NCBI RefSeq assembly: GCF_023231945.1
Contig: NZ_JAJLJH010000004.1
Location: forward strand, 300,185 to 364,184
DNA: 64,000 nucleotides
From: Scleromatobacter humisilvae
GTDB lineage: Bacteria; Pseudomonadota; Gammaproteobacteria; Burkholderiales; Burkholderiaceae_C
Direction of reading: 5' to 3'
This document shows, piece after piece, positions 48,102 to 57,586 of this stretch. The position numbers and the translations under genes are program-made. Under the pieces are notes generated by a model that saw nothing but the letters and a program-made list of their open reading frames with translations, was not told the origin of the DNA and ran no database searches. The stretch's first letter is position 1. Each line of letters begins with the position of its first letter.

Positions 48102-49594
48102 CAGCGAACCCCCCGCCATGCCTGGCGTTCGGGCGCCGCGGCGTCCGGCACCAGCGCGCTGGCCGTGTCGAAGACCATCGTCTGGCGTTCGGACAGTCCG
48201 TAGGCCGGCCAACCGGGATCGCCGGTCGTCGCGAAGCGGATCCACGCGCCGTGCATCGCGTCGGCCAGCGCGGTCGGCGGATCGCGGCCGATCATCTTCT
48301 CGCTGCCGGCCATGGCCTGGACCGCGGCGAGGTCGTCGTACACGAACGGCAGTTCGAGTCCGTGGTCCGAACCCATGCCCGCCGGCAGGCCGGGATTCTC
48401 CCAGCGGAATTCGTAGGCCCAGGTCGGTATCGCCGGACTCGCCGCGACGCGCGTCTCGACGAGACGCAGGGTGGGCATGCGGAAAGCCCAGTCCGTCCAT
48501 GTCGCCTCGACGAGCGCCAGCGGATTGACGATGCCGCGCGGGCCGCGGGTGTAGGCGTCCTTCATCGGCGGCTTCAGTCCGAACAGGCGCTTGAAGTACC
48601 ACCCGAGCAGCGGGTTGATGCGGTCGCGGCCGATCGCCTTCAGGAAGGTGGTGGTCTCGTTGCGGTTCGTGCCCGCGATGAACGGCACGTTGGGCCCCGC
48701 CGCAGCGGCCGCGATCGGCGCCTCGGGCAGGCTCGGCGTGCCGTGCACCGCGCGGAAGGGCGACAGCAGGAACGCGTCCGCACCGCTGCGCAGCGGGTTG
48801 ACGAAGTCGAGCGCGAAGGGCAAGGTCTCCGCCACCGTGCGCGCGACGGCGGCCGTCTCGAAGCCCGCCCGCGTCGGCGCGACGCCGAGCCGCTTCGCCA
48901 GCCGCGCCGTGACCCGCGTCGCGACGTCGGGCAGCACCGATCCGATCGGCGAGCCGCTCTGCGCGATCGCGCGCACGAACAAGCCGCGCGCCGACGGCAT
49001 CGCCAGCAGGTTCATCACGCTCACGCCGCCGCCCGACTCCCCGAAGATCGTGACGTTGGACGGATCGCCGCCGAACGCCGCGATGTTGTGCTGCACCCAT
49101 TCCAGCGCCGCGACCTGGTCGCGCAAACCGAGGTTGTCCGTGCCTTCGCCGAGGTAGACGAAGCCCTCGACGCCGAGGCGGTAGTTCAGCGCGACGTGCA
49201 CGACGCCGTCGCGCGCGAAGTTGTGGCCGTTGTAGACGCGCAGCGAGCCGGCGCCGCCCATGTAGCCGCCGCCGTGGATCCACACCATCACGGGCAGCGA
49301 TGTCTTTCCCGGCGCAGGCGTGCAGATCTCGACCGTGAGGCAGTCCTCGCCGGTCGACTGCACGTTCATGTAGGCGTCGGCGAACGCGTCCGTGCCGAGC
49401 AGCGTGGGCTGCGGCGCGGCCGGCCCGGACCTGGAAGCGTCGCGCACGCCGCTCCACTTCTCGGGCGGCTGCGGCGGGCAGAAGCGGCGCGCGCCGAACG
49501 GCGGCGCGGCGAACGGAACGTTGCGGAAGACCGCGACCCCGCGTTCCATCACGCCTTCGACATCGCCGTGCTGCGTCGTTGCAAGGATTCGCAT
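48101..49594 (-). CDS. Type-B carboxylesterase / lipase
   Basis: 497 aa. 'EDCLTVEICTP' (family signature 2), 'VMVWIHGGGYMGGAG' oxyanion segment, nucleophile elbow 'FGESGGGVSVMNLLAMP' (Ser ~190), 'SDHGLELPFVY' with the catalytic His. Bacterial members cleave aryl, phthalate, p-nitrobenzyl or steroid esters. No signal peptide is seen, so it should act in the cytosol. Starts at ATG 49594 directly after the acyl-CoA dehydrogenase stop (TGAATG). A second esterase ends the same operon, so ester cleavage is a main theme. Confidence 0.94.
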   Translation of the reverse strand: MRILATTQHGDVEGVMERGVAVFRNVPFAAPPFGARRFCPPQPPEKWSGVRDASRSGPAAPQPTLLGTDAFADAYMNVQSTGEDCLTVEICTPAPGKTSLPVMVWIHGGGYMGGAGSLRVYNGHNFARDGVVHVALNYRLGVEGFVYLGEGTDNLGLRDQVAALEWVQHNIAAFGGDPSNVTIFGESGGGVSVMNLLAMPSARGLFVRAIAQSGSPIGSVLPDVATRVTARLAKRLGVAPTRAGFETAAVARTVAETLPFALDFVNPLRSGADAFLLSPFRAVHGTPSLPEAPIAAAAAGPNVPFIAGTNRNETTTFLKAIGRDRINPLLGWYFKRLFGLKPPMKDAYTRGPRGIVNPLALVEATWTDWAFRMPTLRLVETRVAASPAIPTWAYEFRWENPGLPAGMGSDHGLELPFVYDDLAAVQAMAGSEKMIGRDPPTALADAMHGAWIRFATTGDPGWPAYGLSERQTMVFDTASALVPDAAAPERQAWRGVR

Positions 49595-50770
49595 TCAGGT
49601 TCCTTCGTTGCGGGCCGTGCCCGGTGCCATCACCTTGCGCGCGATGAGATCCTTCATGATCTCGTTGGCGCCGCCGTAGATCTTCTGGATGCGCGCATCC
49701 GCGTACAGCCGCGCGATCGGATACTCGGCCATGTATCCATAGCCGCCGAACAGCTGCAGGCATTCGTCGACCACCTTGCACTGCTGCTCGGTGCACCACC
49801 ACTTGGCCATGTAGGCCGCCTGGTCGTCGAGAGTGCCGTCCAGCAGTCGCTGCGTGCAGTCGTTGACGAAGGTGCGCACGACGTGCGCCAGGGTCGCACA
49901 CTCCGCGAGCTTGAAGCGGGTGTTCTGGAAGTCGCCGATGAACTGGCCGAACGCCCTGCGCTGGCTCGTGTAGTCGACGGTCAGTTCGACTGCGCGCTCG
50001 ATCACGGCCGCGGCGGGCACGGCCAGCAGCAGGCGTTCGTACGGCAGCTGGCTCATCAGCTGGCCGAAGCCCTCGCCTTCCTTGCCCAGCAGCGCGTCCG
50101 CCGGAACGCGCACGCCGTCGAAGAAGAGTTCGGCGGTGTCCGACGCATGCTGGCCCAGCTTTTCGAGCCGCCGTCCCACCCGGAAGCCGGGCAGGTCCGC
50201 GGTCTCGAGCACGACCATCGAGACGCCCCGCGCGCCTGCCTCGCCGGTGCGCACGGCCACCACGAGCAGGTTGGCGGTGAAGCCGTTGGTGATGAACGTC
50301 TTCGCGCCGTCGATCACGAAGTGCTCGCCGTCGCGCCGGGCGCGCGTCTTGAGCGCCTTCAGGTCGGACCCGCAGCCCGGCTCGGTCAGCGCGATCCCGG
50401 CCAGCAGCTCGCCCCTGGCCAGGCGCGGCAACCAGCGCTGCTTCTGCGCCTCGGTGCCGTAGTCGACGATGTAGTGCGCGGCGATGCTGTGCACCGCGGT
50501 GTTGGCGGGGAATTCGGCGCGCGCGAGCTCGTCCTGTGCCACGAGCTGGTAGGCCAGCGTCGCACCGACGCCGCCGTATTCCTCTGCGACCTCGGGCAGC
50601 AGGAAGCCGAGCTCGGCGAACGGGCGCCAGACCTCGCGCGGGATGAAGCCCTGGCGGCGCCAGCCGTCGAGATGCGGCGACAGCTCGGCGCCGATGTAGC
50701 GGCGCAGCTGGTCGCGGAACGCGTCGATCTGTTCGTCCATCCACAGATGGCGGTGAAGTTGCGGCAGCAC
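49595..50770 (-). CDS. Acyl-CoA dehydrogenase
   Basis: 391 aa. FAD/acyl segments 'ALTEPGCGSDLKALKTRA', 'FITNGFTANLLVV' and 'QRRAFGQFIGDFQNTRFKLAE'; the C-terminal 'QKIYGGANEIMKDLIAR' lacks the Glu used as base in MCAD. Instead 'LPYERLLLA' (Glu 245) occupies the isovaleryl/long-chain ACAD catalytic position, which suggests a branched or bulky acyl-CoA. GTG 50770 (2 bp after the SDR stop) is preferred, with a GGGGAT site; ATG 50740 is possible. First oxidative step of the operon's beta-oxidation. Confidence 0.93.
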   Translation of the reverse strand: MLPQLHRHLWMDEQIDAFRDQLRRYIGAELSPHLDGWRRQGFIPREVWRPFAELGFLLPEVAEEYGGVGATLAYQLVAQDELARAEFPANTAVHSIAAHYIVDYGTEAQKQRWLPRLARGELLAGIALTEPGCGSDLKALKTRARRDGEHFVIDGAKTFITNGFTANLLVVAVRTGEAGARGVSMVVLETADLPGFRVGRRLEKLGQHASDTAELFFDGVRVPADALLGKEGEGFGQLMSQLPYERLLLAVPAAAVIERAVELTVDYTSQRRAFGQFIGDFQNTRFKLAECATLAHVVRTFVNDCTQRLLDGTLDDQAAYMAKWWCTEQQCKVVDECLQLFGGYGYMAEYPIARLYADARIQKIYGGANEIMKDLIARKVMAPGTARNEGT

Positions 50771-50772
50771 GC

Positions 50773-51603
50773 TCAGATCCCCGTCAGGCCGCCGCTGCAC
50801 ATCAGCGTCTGGCCGCTCACGTAGTCCGACTCCGGGATGCACAGCAGGTAGACCGCGCCGGCGGCCTCCTCCGGCGACCCGCCGCGGCCCAGCGGGATGC
50901 CGCGTTCCATCGCGGCCATCAGGTCGGGATTGACGCCCACCTTGATGTCGCGCCCGTCGATCTTCTCGGTGGCGCCGTCGGCGACGTTGCCGGTCAGCCG
51001 CGTCTTGATCAGCCCGAACGCCACGCAGTTGACGGTGACGGCCATGCGGCCCCACTCCTTGGCGAGCGTCTGCGTCATGCCGACGATGCCGGCCTTGGCC
51101 GCCGCATAGTTCGCCTGGCCCGCGTTGCCGAACAGGCCCGCCACGGACGAGACGTTGACCACCTTGCGGACGACGCGCCTGCCGGCCTCGGAGTCGGCCT
51201 TGCTCAGCGCCCGGATCACGGGTTGCGCGGCGCGCAGGATGCGGAACGGCGCCGTGAGGTGGACGTCGAGCATCGCCTGCCACTGCTCGTCGCTCATCTT
51301 CTGGATCACGTTGTCCCACGTGTAGCCCGCGTTGTTGACGATGATGTCGAGGCCGTCGAAATGGCCGGTCGCGGTGGCGACGAAGCGCGCGGCGAAGTCC
51401 GGCGCGCCGACGTTGCCGACGCAGGCGACGGCCTGCCCGCCGGCGTCACGGATCGCCTGCACCACGTCCTGTGCCGGCGCGTCGTCGAGGTCGTTGACGA
51501 CGACGCGCGCGCCCTCGCCCGCCAGCTTGAGCGCGATCGCGCGACCGATGCCGCGTCCCGAGCCGGTGATGAGGGCGACCTTGCCCTGGAGCTTGAGTGT
51601 CAT
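50773..51603 (-). CDS. SDR-family 3-hydroxyacyl-CoA dehydrogenase / 3-oxoacyl reductase
   Basis: 276 aa. Cofactor loop 'TGSGRGIG' (13-20), 'NNAG', Ser in 'VVNVSSVAGL' and the active site 'YAAAKAG' (Tyr-x3-Lys). An insert around 'LSKADSEAGRRVVRK' is longer than in FabG and is typical of beta-oxidation SDRs of the MFE-2/HSD17B4 type. In this operon it should oxidise the 3-hydroxyacyl-CoA made by the hydratase pair. ATG 51603 lies 22 bp after the MaoC stop. Confidence 0.92.
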   Translation of the reverse strand: MTLKLQGKVALITGSGRGIGRAIALKLAGEGARVVVNDLDDAPAQDVVQAIRDAGGQAVACVGNVGAPDFAARFVATATGHFDGLDIIVNNAGYTWDNVIQKMSDEQWQAMLDVHLTAPFRILRAAQPVIRALSKADSEAGRRVVRKVVNVSSVAGLFGNAGQANYAAAKAGIVGMTQTLAKEWGRMAVTVNCVAFGLIKTRLTGNVADGATEKIDGRDIKVGVNPDLMAAMERGIPLGRGGSPEEAAGAVYLLCIPESDYVSGQTLMCSGGLTGI

Positions 51604-51625
51604 GGGGGTGTCCCGATTGGAATGT

Positions 51626-52057
51626 TCAAGGCAGGGCGACGATCGCCTCGCCTACGATCTTGGCCTGCCCGTGCTGGTTCTCGCAGCGCAGCGCCACGCG
51701 CACGCGCGACTCGTCGCCGTGCACGAACCTGTCGACGACGCGCCCGCTGCAACGCAGCTCGTCGCCCAGGTGAACGACGTCCTGGAAGCGCACGTCGAAC
51801 TGCCGCAACTGATGCTGCGGCGCCCAGTCGGTGAGCAGGCGTCCGAGCCAGGCCATGCCCAGCATGCCTTGCGCGAACACGTCGGGCAGCCCGGCGCGCC
51901 GCGCCACGTCGATGTCGATGTGGATCGCGTTGTGGTCGCCGGAGGCGCCCGCGAACAGCGCCAGCATGGTCCTGTCGACGGCCGGCATGGCCAGCGGCGG
52001 CAGTTCGTCGCCGGCGCCCAGTGCCTGGAGGGAGAGCACGTTCATCGCGCAAGCCAT
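51626..52057 (-). CDS. MaoC-like enoyl-CoA hydratase subunit (catalytic)
   Basis: 143 aa hot-dog protein. 'LFAGASGDHNAIHIDIDVARRAG' fits the hydratase-2 motif, with catalytic Asp 41 and His 46 present, and 'GMLGMAWLG' is the adjacent helix. Adds water to a trans-2-enoyl-CoA. ATG 52057 overlaps the stop of the upstream hot-dog gene (TGATG), so the two are made in equal amounts, as expected of a heterodimer; ATG 52045 is an alternative. Confidence 0.9.
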   Translation of the reverse strand: MACAMNVLSLQALGAGDELPPLAMPAVDRTMLALFAGASGDHNAIHIDIDVARRAGLPDVFAQGMLGMAWLGRLLTDWAPQHQLRQFDVRFQDVVHLGDELRCSGRVVDRFVHGDESRVRVALRCENQHGQAKIVGEAIVALP

Positions 52058-52497
52058 CAGTGGCGGCAGACGAGCACGCTGCGCATCTCGGACAGCAGCA
52101 CGCCGGCGCCATCGACGGCCCGCGAGTTCTTGACCACGAACTCGAGGGCGCCGCCCTTCCTGTCGTAGATGTCGGTCACCGTCGAATGGATGGTGACGGT
52201 GTCGCCCGCGCACGCCGGCAGGTGGTACGCGAAGCGCTGCTCGCCGTGGAGCAGCTTGGCGAGCGGGATGCCGAGGTCGGCCAGCAGGCGATCGTTGGCG
52301 CCCGACTCGAGCTCCGTGCCGAACAGGAAGGTGGGCGGCGCCGGCAGGTCGACGTAGCCGGCGGCGCGCGCGGCGGCCACGTCGGTGTAGACGGGATTGG
52401 TCTCGCCGATGGCCTTCGCGAAGAACTGCAGGCGGCCGCGCTCGATCGTCATGACCGACGCGGGCAGCCGATGTCCGATCCATTTCCTGTCGATCAT
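52057..52497 (-). CDS. FAS1-like dehydratase / MaoC N-terminal hot-dog subunit (non-catalytic)
   Basis: 146 aa hot-dog protein. At the position of the catalytic motif it reads 'FAKAIGETNPVYTD': Glu for Asp and Tyr for His, so the hydratase dyad is lost. 'LPAPPTFLFG' is typical of the N-terminal half of double hot-dog hydratases. It probably binds the acyl chain and pairs with the following catalytic subunit. GGAG lies 8 bp before ATG 52497. Confidence 0.88.
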   Translation of the reverse strand: MIDRKWIGHRLPASVMTIERGRLQFFAKAIGETNPVYTDVAAARAAGYVDLPAPPTFLFGTELESGANDRLLADLGIPLAKLLHGEQRFAYHLPACAGDTVTIHSTVTDIYDRKGGALEFVVKNSRAVDGAGVLLSEMRSVLVCRH

Positions 52498-52511
52498 CGC
52501 CGTCGCTCCGT

Positions 52512-53693
52512 TCAGGCGCGCTCGTAGAGCGTGACCACGCAGGCGCCGCCGACGCCCAGGTTGTGCTGGAGCGCCAGCCGCGCGCCGGGCACCTGGCGCG
52601 CCTCGGCCGTGCCGCGCAGCTGGTGCGCCAGCTCGAAGCACTGGGCCAGCCCGGTCGCGCCGAGCGGATGGCCCTTGCTGAGCAGGCCGCCGGACGGGTT
52701 CGTCACCACCTGGCCGCCATAGGTGTTGTCGCCGCGTTCGACGAAGGCCTGCGCACCGCCGACCGGGCACAGCCCCAGCGCCTCGTAGCTGACCAGTTCG
52801 TTGTGCGCGAAGCAGTCGTGCAGCTCGACCACGTCGATGTCCCGGGGATCGACGCCCGCCTGTTCGTAGACAAGCGCGGCGGCTTCGCGCGCCATGCCGA
52901 AGCCGACCACCTCGCGCATGTCGTTCGCCTCGAACGTGGCGGGCCGGTCGGTGGTCATCGCCTGCGCCCGGATGCGCACCGCGAGGGCCTTGCCATGGCG
53001 GCGCGCGAAGTCCTCCGAGCAGACGACGGCTGCCGCGGCGCCGCAGGTGGGCGGGCAGGCCATCAGCCGCGTCATGACGCCTGGCCAGAGCATGGCCGAC
53101 GCCATCACCTCCTCCTCGGTCACGACCTTGCGGAACAACGCCAGCGGATTGTTGGCCGCGTGGCGGCTCGCCTTGGCGCGGATCTTCGCGAAGGTCTCGA
53201 CGCGCGTGCCGAATTCCTGCATGTGCGCGAGGCCCGCCCCGCCGAAGTAGCGCAGCGCCAGCGGCAGGTCGGAAATGACGAGTTCGTCGGTGGCCTCGTT
53301 GAACCACTGGAACGGGCTCGGTCGATCCTTGAACACTTCGCCCAGCGCACCGGGACTCATGTGCTCGAAGCCGAGCGCGAGCACGCACTCGGCCGCCCCG
53401 CTGGCGACGGCCTGGCGCGCCAGGAACAGCGCGGTCGAGCCGGTGGAACAGTTGTTGTTGACGTTGACGACCGGGATGCCTGTCATTCCCACTTCGTACA
53501 GCGCGCGCTGGCCCGCGGTGGAGTCGCCGTAGACGTAGCCCACGTAGGCCTGCTGGATGGAGACGTAGCCGATGCCCGCATCCGCGAGCGCCGCGCGTGT
53601 CGCGGTCGCCGCCATCTTCGGATAGGGCTCGTGCGCGCCCGGCTTGCAGAACGGGATCATGCCGACCCCCAACACGTAGACGTCCTGGCTCAT
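52512..53693 (-). CDS. SCP-x-type thiolase (lipid-transfer protein family)
   Basis: 393 aa. Nucleophile Cys 82 in 'VNVNNNCSTGSTALFLAR', His in 'ELHDCFAHNE' and 'GGLLSKGHPLGATG', and 'HNLGVGGACVVTLY' at the C-terminus. This is the SCP2-thiolase pattern, used on branched or sterol-like side chains as a thiolase or, with a DUF35 partner, as an aldolase (Ltp2). No DUF35 gene is present here, which favours thiolytic cleavage. AGGAAA lies 7 bp before ATG 53693. Confidence 0.92.
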   Translation of the reverse strand: MSQDVYVLGVGMIPFCKPGAHEPYPKMAATATRAALADAGIGYVSIQQAYVGYVYGDSTAGQRALYEVGMTGIPVVNVNNNCSTGSTALFLARQAVASGAAECVLALGFEHMSPGALGEVFKDRPSPFQWFNEATDELVISDLPLALRYFGGAGLAHMQEFGTRVETFAKIRAKASRHAANNPLALFRKVVTEEEVMASAMLWPGVMTRLMACPPTCGAAAAVVCSEDFARRHGKALAVRIRAQAMTTDRPATFEANDMREVVGFGMAREAAALVYEQAGVDPRDIDVVELHDCFAHNELVSYEALGLCPVGGAQAFVERGDNTYGGQVVTNPSGGLLSKGHPLGATGLAQCFELAHQLRGTAEARQVPGARLALQHNLGVGGACVVTLYERA

Positions 53694-53724
53694 GGAGATT
53701 TCCTGGTTGGAGAAGATGGCGCGC

Positions 53725-55284
53725 TCAGGCGACGCGGCGCGCGCGGCCGCGCCAGAAGGGCTCGCGCAACACGGCCTTGAGTACCTTGCCGGCGCCGGAC
53801 AGGGGCAGCTGGTCGACGAATGCCACGCTGCGCGGGCACTTGTAGCCGGCGATCAGCGTCCTGCAGTGCGCGATCAGTTCGTCGCCCGCGACGTCGCTGC
53901 CCGGCTTGGCGACGATGACGGCGTGGACCGTCTCGCCCCAGCGCTCGTCGGGGATGCCGATGACGGCGCAGGCAGCCACCGAGGGATGGCGCGCGAGCGC
54001 GTTCTCGACCTCGCTCGAATAGACGTTCTCGCCGCCGCTGACGATCATGTCCTTCAGGCGGTCGGCGATGAAGATGAAGCCGTCGTCGTCCATCCAGGCG
54101 GCGTCGCCGGTGTGCATCCAGCCGTCGCGCACCGCGGCGGCCGTCTGCTCGGGCTTGTTCCAGTAGCCCAGCATCACGTTGGGACCGCGGGCGACGATCT
54201 CGCCCAGCGTGCCGCGCGGCACCTCGCGGTCGTCGGCGTCGACGATGCGCACCTCCATGCAGCGCGCCGCGCGGCCCGCCGATGCGAGCTTGCCGTGCGC
54301 GCGGCCCGCGGCCGAATGGTAGAAGGCGCCGTTGAGCGTGGCGATCGGGGCGAGCTCGGTCATGCCGTAGCCCTGCACGAAGCCGACGCCCGGCAGGATG
54401 TCCATCACGCGCTCGATCAGCGCCTCCGAAATGGGCGACGAGCCATAGATGATCGTCCTGAGCGCGCCCAGGTCGCGCGGCTTGCGCATGGAGGGGTGGT
54501 CGACCAGCATCTGGATCATCGTCGGCACGAGCAGCACGTGCGTGACGCGCTCGCGCGCCAGCGCGTCCAGAACGCGCTCGGGCTCGAAGCCGGCGAGGAT
54601 CGCGTGGGTGCTCGCGCCCTGCCACTGCGCGAGCGCGAAGCCCATGTCCGCCGAGTGGAACATCGGCGCGACATGCAGGTAGGTTCCCGCGTCGACGACC
54701 AGCTCGTCGCAGCACAGCGCCAGCGCCGAATTGACCAGGTTCGCGTGGCTCAGCATCACGCCCTTGGGCGATCCGGTGGTGCCGCCGGTGTACAGGATCG
54801 CCGCGAGGTCGTCGCCGCGGCGCAGCAGGTCGGGCACGGGGGCCGCCCGCTCCAGCAGCTCCTCGTAGGCGTGCATCCCCGGCTGCCGCGGATCCTCGCC
54901 GCAGTGGACGACCTCGCGGACGCAGGTCGACTCGCGCCGCAGCTGCGCCGCCATGTCCGCGAACGCGTCGTCGACCAGCAAGATCGTCGAGCCGGAGTCC
55001 TCGAGGGCATAGGCGATCTCGGCGGCGGACCAGCGCGTGTTGCACGGGTTGAGCACGCCGCCGCCCCATGGCACCGCCATCTGGTACTCGAGGTAGCGGT
55101 CCGAATTCAGCGCCAGCATCGCGACGCGGTCGCCCGGCCGCATGCCCAGGGCCTGCAACGCGCCGGCCAGCCGCGCCACGCGATCCGCGAACTGGCGGAA
55201 CGTCCGTTGGCGGTCGCGGAAGCGCACGGCGACGCGATCGGGATACTGCTGCGCCGCGCGGTGCAGGGCCTGGGTGATGTACAT
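53725..55284 (-). CDS. Acyl-CoA synthetase (AMP-forming)
   Basis: 519 aa ANL enzyme. P-loop 'YTGGTTGSPKGVM' (~170), 'YGMTELAP' (~305), 'GWMHTGDAAWM' (~395) and catalytic Lys in 'LPLSGAGKVLKAVLR' (~505). Activates the acid released by the esterases, or the free acid substrate. Second gene of the operon, 19 bp after the TonB receptor. Substrate range cannot be read from sequence. Confidence 0.94.
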   Translation of the reverse strand: MYITQALHRAAQQYPDRVAVRFRDRQRTFRQFADRVARLAGALQALGMRPGDRVAMLALNSDRYLEYQMAVPWGGGVLNPCNTRWSAAEIAYALEDSGSTILLVDDAFADMAAQLRRESTCVREVVHCGEDPRQPGMHAYEELLERAAPVPDLLRRGDDLAAILYTGGTTGSPKGVMLSHANLVNSALALCCDELVVDAGTYLHVAPMFHSADMGFALAQWQGASTHAILAGFEPERVLDALARERVTHVLLVPTMIQMLVDHPSMRKPRDLGALRTIIYGSSPISEALIERVMDILPGVGFVQGYGMTELAPIATLNGAFYHSAAGRAHGKLASAGRAARCMEVRIVDADDREVPRGTLGEIVARGPNVMLGYWNKPEQTAAAVRDGWMHTGDAAWMDDDGFIFIADRLKDMIVSGGENVYSSEVENALARHPSVAACAVIGIPDERWGETVHAVIVAKPGSDVAGDELIAHCRTLIAGYKCPRSVAFVDQLPLSGAGKVLKAVLREPFWRGRARRVA

Positions 55285-55303
55285 GGCGAAGCGGCGCTCC
55301 GGG

Positions 55304-57586
55304 TCAGAAGCGGTACGCCAGGTCCACGCCGAACGTGCGCGGCTGGATGACGGTGGCGGAGAAGGGATTGCCCGAGGGATTCAGTCCCGTCGTCTGGTCG
55401 CCGGCAGGGGCCGCATAGTTGATGCCGCGCCTGTCCGAGATGTTGCGGACGTAGAGCGACACGCGGGCCTGGGCGATGTCCATGCCCGCGTTCGCATTCA
55501 GGGTCGTGTACGACGGCAGGTTCACGGGCAGGTGCTGGCTGAAGTCCGAACGCCGCGAGCCGATGAAGTTGACCGTCGCGCCCACCCAGGCCTTGTGGGC
55601 GCCGAGTGCGAAGTTGTAGTCGCCGCCGGTCGATGCGCTCCACTTCGGGGTGTAGGGCATCGCGTCGCCGGCGACGCCGCCGGCCGCGGGCGCATCGGAC
55701 GTGAGGTGGGCGTCGGTGTACGCGCCGTTGGCGCGCAACGTCAGCCCGGAGGCAGGCACCCAGACCAGCGTCACTTCCGCGCCGTTGCTCTGCGCGGTGC
55801 CGCCGTTGATGAAATAGGCGTAGGCGATCGTGGGTCCCTGCGCGCTGGTGCGCAGCTGGATGTTCTTCCAGTCGGTCGCGAACACGGCGGCCTCGATGGA
55901 CGCCTTGCCCGAGAGGAACTCGGACTTGTAGCCGGCTTCGTAGCTGATCAGGTTGTCGGGCGTGAACGAGGCCTTGCCGTCCGGCAGGATGCCCGGCGGC
56001 AGCGCGCTGGGGCCGCCGGGGCGATACGCGGACGCGGCGCGCACGTAGACCGCGGAGTCGGGCGTGGGCTTGTAGCGCGCGCCGAGCATCCAGGTCGTGT
56101 GCTTCTGCGCCACGTCCTGCGTCACCATCGCGGCGACCGGCGCGGCGATGGTGGGCACGTCGTCCTGGTCGAAGCGCTGCTTGTCGCTGGAAAGACGCAG
56201 GCCGCCCAGCAGGTCGAAGGTCGGCGAGACCGCCCATGTCGCATTGCCGAACACGGACACTTCCTGGTACTTCGAACCGATGTCGAGGTCGGCCAGCGGC
56301 GGCGAGGGAAAGACCTGTCCGGTCGCCATGAGGAACGGGCTGCCCGCGGTGATCAGGTAGGAGCTGTCCTCCTTGGTGCCGAAGACGCCCAGGTCGAAAT
56401 CGAGCGTGTCGTCGAACGCGCTCGAGCGCGCGCGCAACTCCTGCGAGATGCGCCGCGTCTTGATGAGCCCGTCGGTCTGCACGCCCAGACCGGGCACCTT
56501 GAAGATGAACTGGAGGATCGCGGTGTTGGCGCGGCTCGTGTCCGTGGCCATGCGCGATTCGGTGTCCTGCCACGTCGTGGACGACACCAGCTCGAAGCTG
56601 CCCAGGCGGCCCTTGACGCTGGCGTTGGCGAGATCGAGCGACATGGTCTGCGGCTCGGGCGTCCAGGTCGAACGCTGCAGATCGCCGGTCAGCGGCGCGA
56701 GGCTGGGCGCGAGCACGTCCTCGCTGCCGTAGCCGTCGGCCTTCAGCTTCTGGGTCAGCGCCCAGACCCTGACGGCCCAGTCGGGATCGAGCTTGCAGTC
56801 CAGCGCGACGCGGCCGCCGCGCGTGCGCGCCGTGTTGCCGTTCCGGCGTCCGTCGACGGGGTTGTCGATGTAGCCGGCCTCGGTGCGTTCGAACGCGCTC
56901 ACGCGCAGGCCCAGCACGTCCTTGGCCAGCGGCACGTTGAGTGCGACGCGTTCGTTCGAACCAACCCCGCCCTCGCTCACCTTGTTCGCGCCGAGCGTGA
57001 CGACCCCGAAGAAGCGCTCGGTGTCGGCCGGCGCGGTGACGTAGCGCAGCAGGCCGCCGACGGCACCGGCGCCGTAGAGCGTGCCCTGCGGACCCTTGAG
57101 GACTTCGACGCGCTGCAGGTCCGACGGATCCAGGTCGGGCGTGATGACGGCACCTTCCGCATAGGCGTTGACCGATCCGACGGGTGCCTCGTCGACGTAC
57201 TGCGCCGTCGTCGGCGTGGATTGCAGGGCGCCCGTGCTGATGCCGCGCAGCACCACGGCCATCTGGCCGCGCGTGACCTCGATGATCGACAGCCCGGGGA
57301 TCTGCGCCGCGAAGTCCTCGAGCCGCGTGGCGCCGCTCAATGTCAGGCGCTCCGCGCCGATCGCCGAGACCGAGGCCGCGACATCGAGCGCGGCCTGTTC
57401 ACGCTTGTTGGCGGTGACGATGACCTTCTGCACCGTCTCGGACTCGCTCGAGTCGGAGGCCGGCGCGGACGCCGCGGCCGCAGGCGCGGCGGCCTGGCCG
57501 TGGGCGAGCTGCATGAACGCGCAAAGCGTCGCGGCGGCGATCGCCGGCGCGCTGCGATCGAGTCGGTGGGGGACCGAGGTGTGCAT
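55304..57586 (-). CDS. TonB-dependent receptor of the catabolic operon
   Basis: 760 aa. Signal peptide (~1-30), Ala/Ser linker, TonB-box-like 'ETVQKVIVTA', plug with 'AAQIPGLSIIEV' and 'RVEVLKGPQGTLYGAGAVGGLL', then a barrel ending 'FGVDLAYRF'. This 'MAVVLRGIS...DEAPVG' type of receptor is common in sphingomonads and relatives next to genes for terpenoid, steroid or aromatic ester use, from general knowledge. First gene of the ten-gene operon, so it should import the operon's substrate. Divergent from the AraC gene across 383 bp. Confidence 0.94.
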   Translation of the reverse strand: MHTSVPHRLDRSAPAIAAATLCAFMQLAHGQAAAPAAAASAPASDSSESETVQKVIVTANKREQAALDVAASVSAIGAERLTLSGATRLEDFAAQIPGLSIIEVTRGQMAVVLRGISTGALQSTPTTAQYVDEAPVGSVNAYAEGAVITPDLDPSDLQRVEVLKGPQGTLYGAGAVGGLLRYVTAPADTERFFGVVTLGANKVSEGGVGSNERVALNVPLAKDVLGLRVSAFERTEAGYIDNPVDGRRNGNTARTRGGRVALDCKLDPDWAVRVWALTQKLKADGYGSEDVLAPSLAPLTGDLQRSTWTPEPQTMSLDLANASVKGRLGSFELVSSTTWQDTESRMATDTSRANTAILQFIFKVPGLGVQTDGLIKTRRISQELRARSSAFDDTLDFDLGVFGTKEDSSYLITAGSPFLMATGQVFPSPPLADLDIGSKYQEVSVFGNATWAVSPTFDLLGGLRLSSDKQRFDQDDVPTIAAPVAAMVTQDVAQKHTTWMLGARYKPTPDSAVYVRAASAYRPGGPSALPPGILPDGKASFTPDNLISYEAGYKSEFLSGKASIEAAVFATDWKNIQLRTSAQGPTIAYAYFINGGTAQSNGAEVTLVWVPASGLTLRANGAYTDAHLTSDAPAAGGVAGDAMPYTPKWSASTGGDYNFALGAHKAWVGATVNFIGSRRSDFSQHLPVNLPSYTTLNANAGMDIAQARVSLYVRNISDRRGINYAAPAGDQTTGLNPSGNPFSATVIQPRTFGVDLAYRF

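Noticed and set aside
46761..50744. 1327-residue continuous minus-strand frame
   Set aside because: Only its 3' third (46761-48101) is a real MFS gene. The rest runs out of frame through the carboxylesterase and acyl-CoA dehydrogenase genes.
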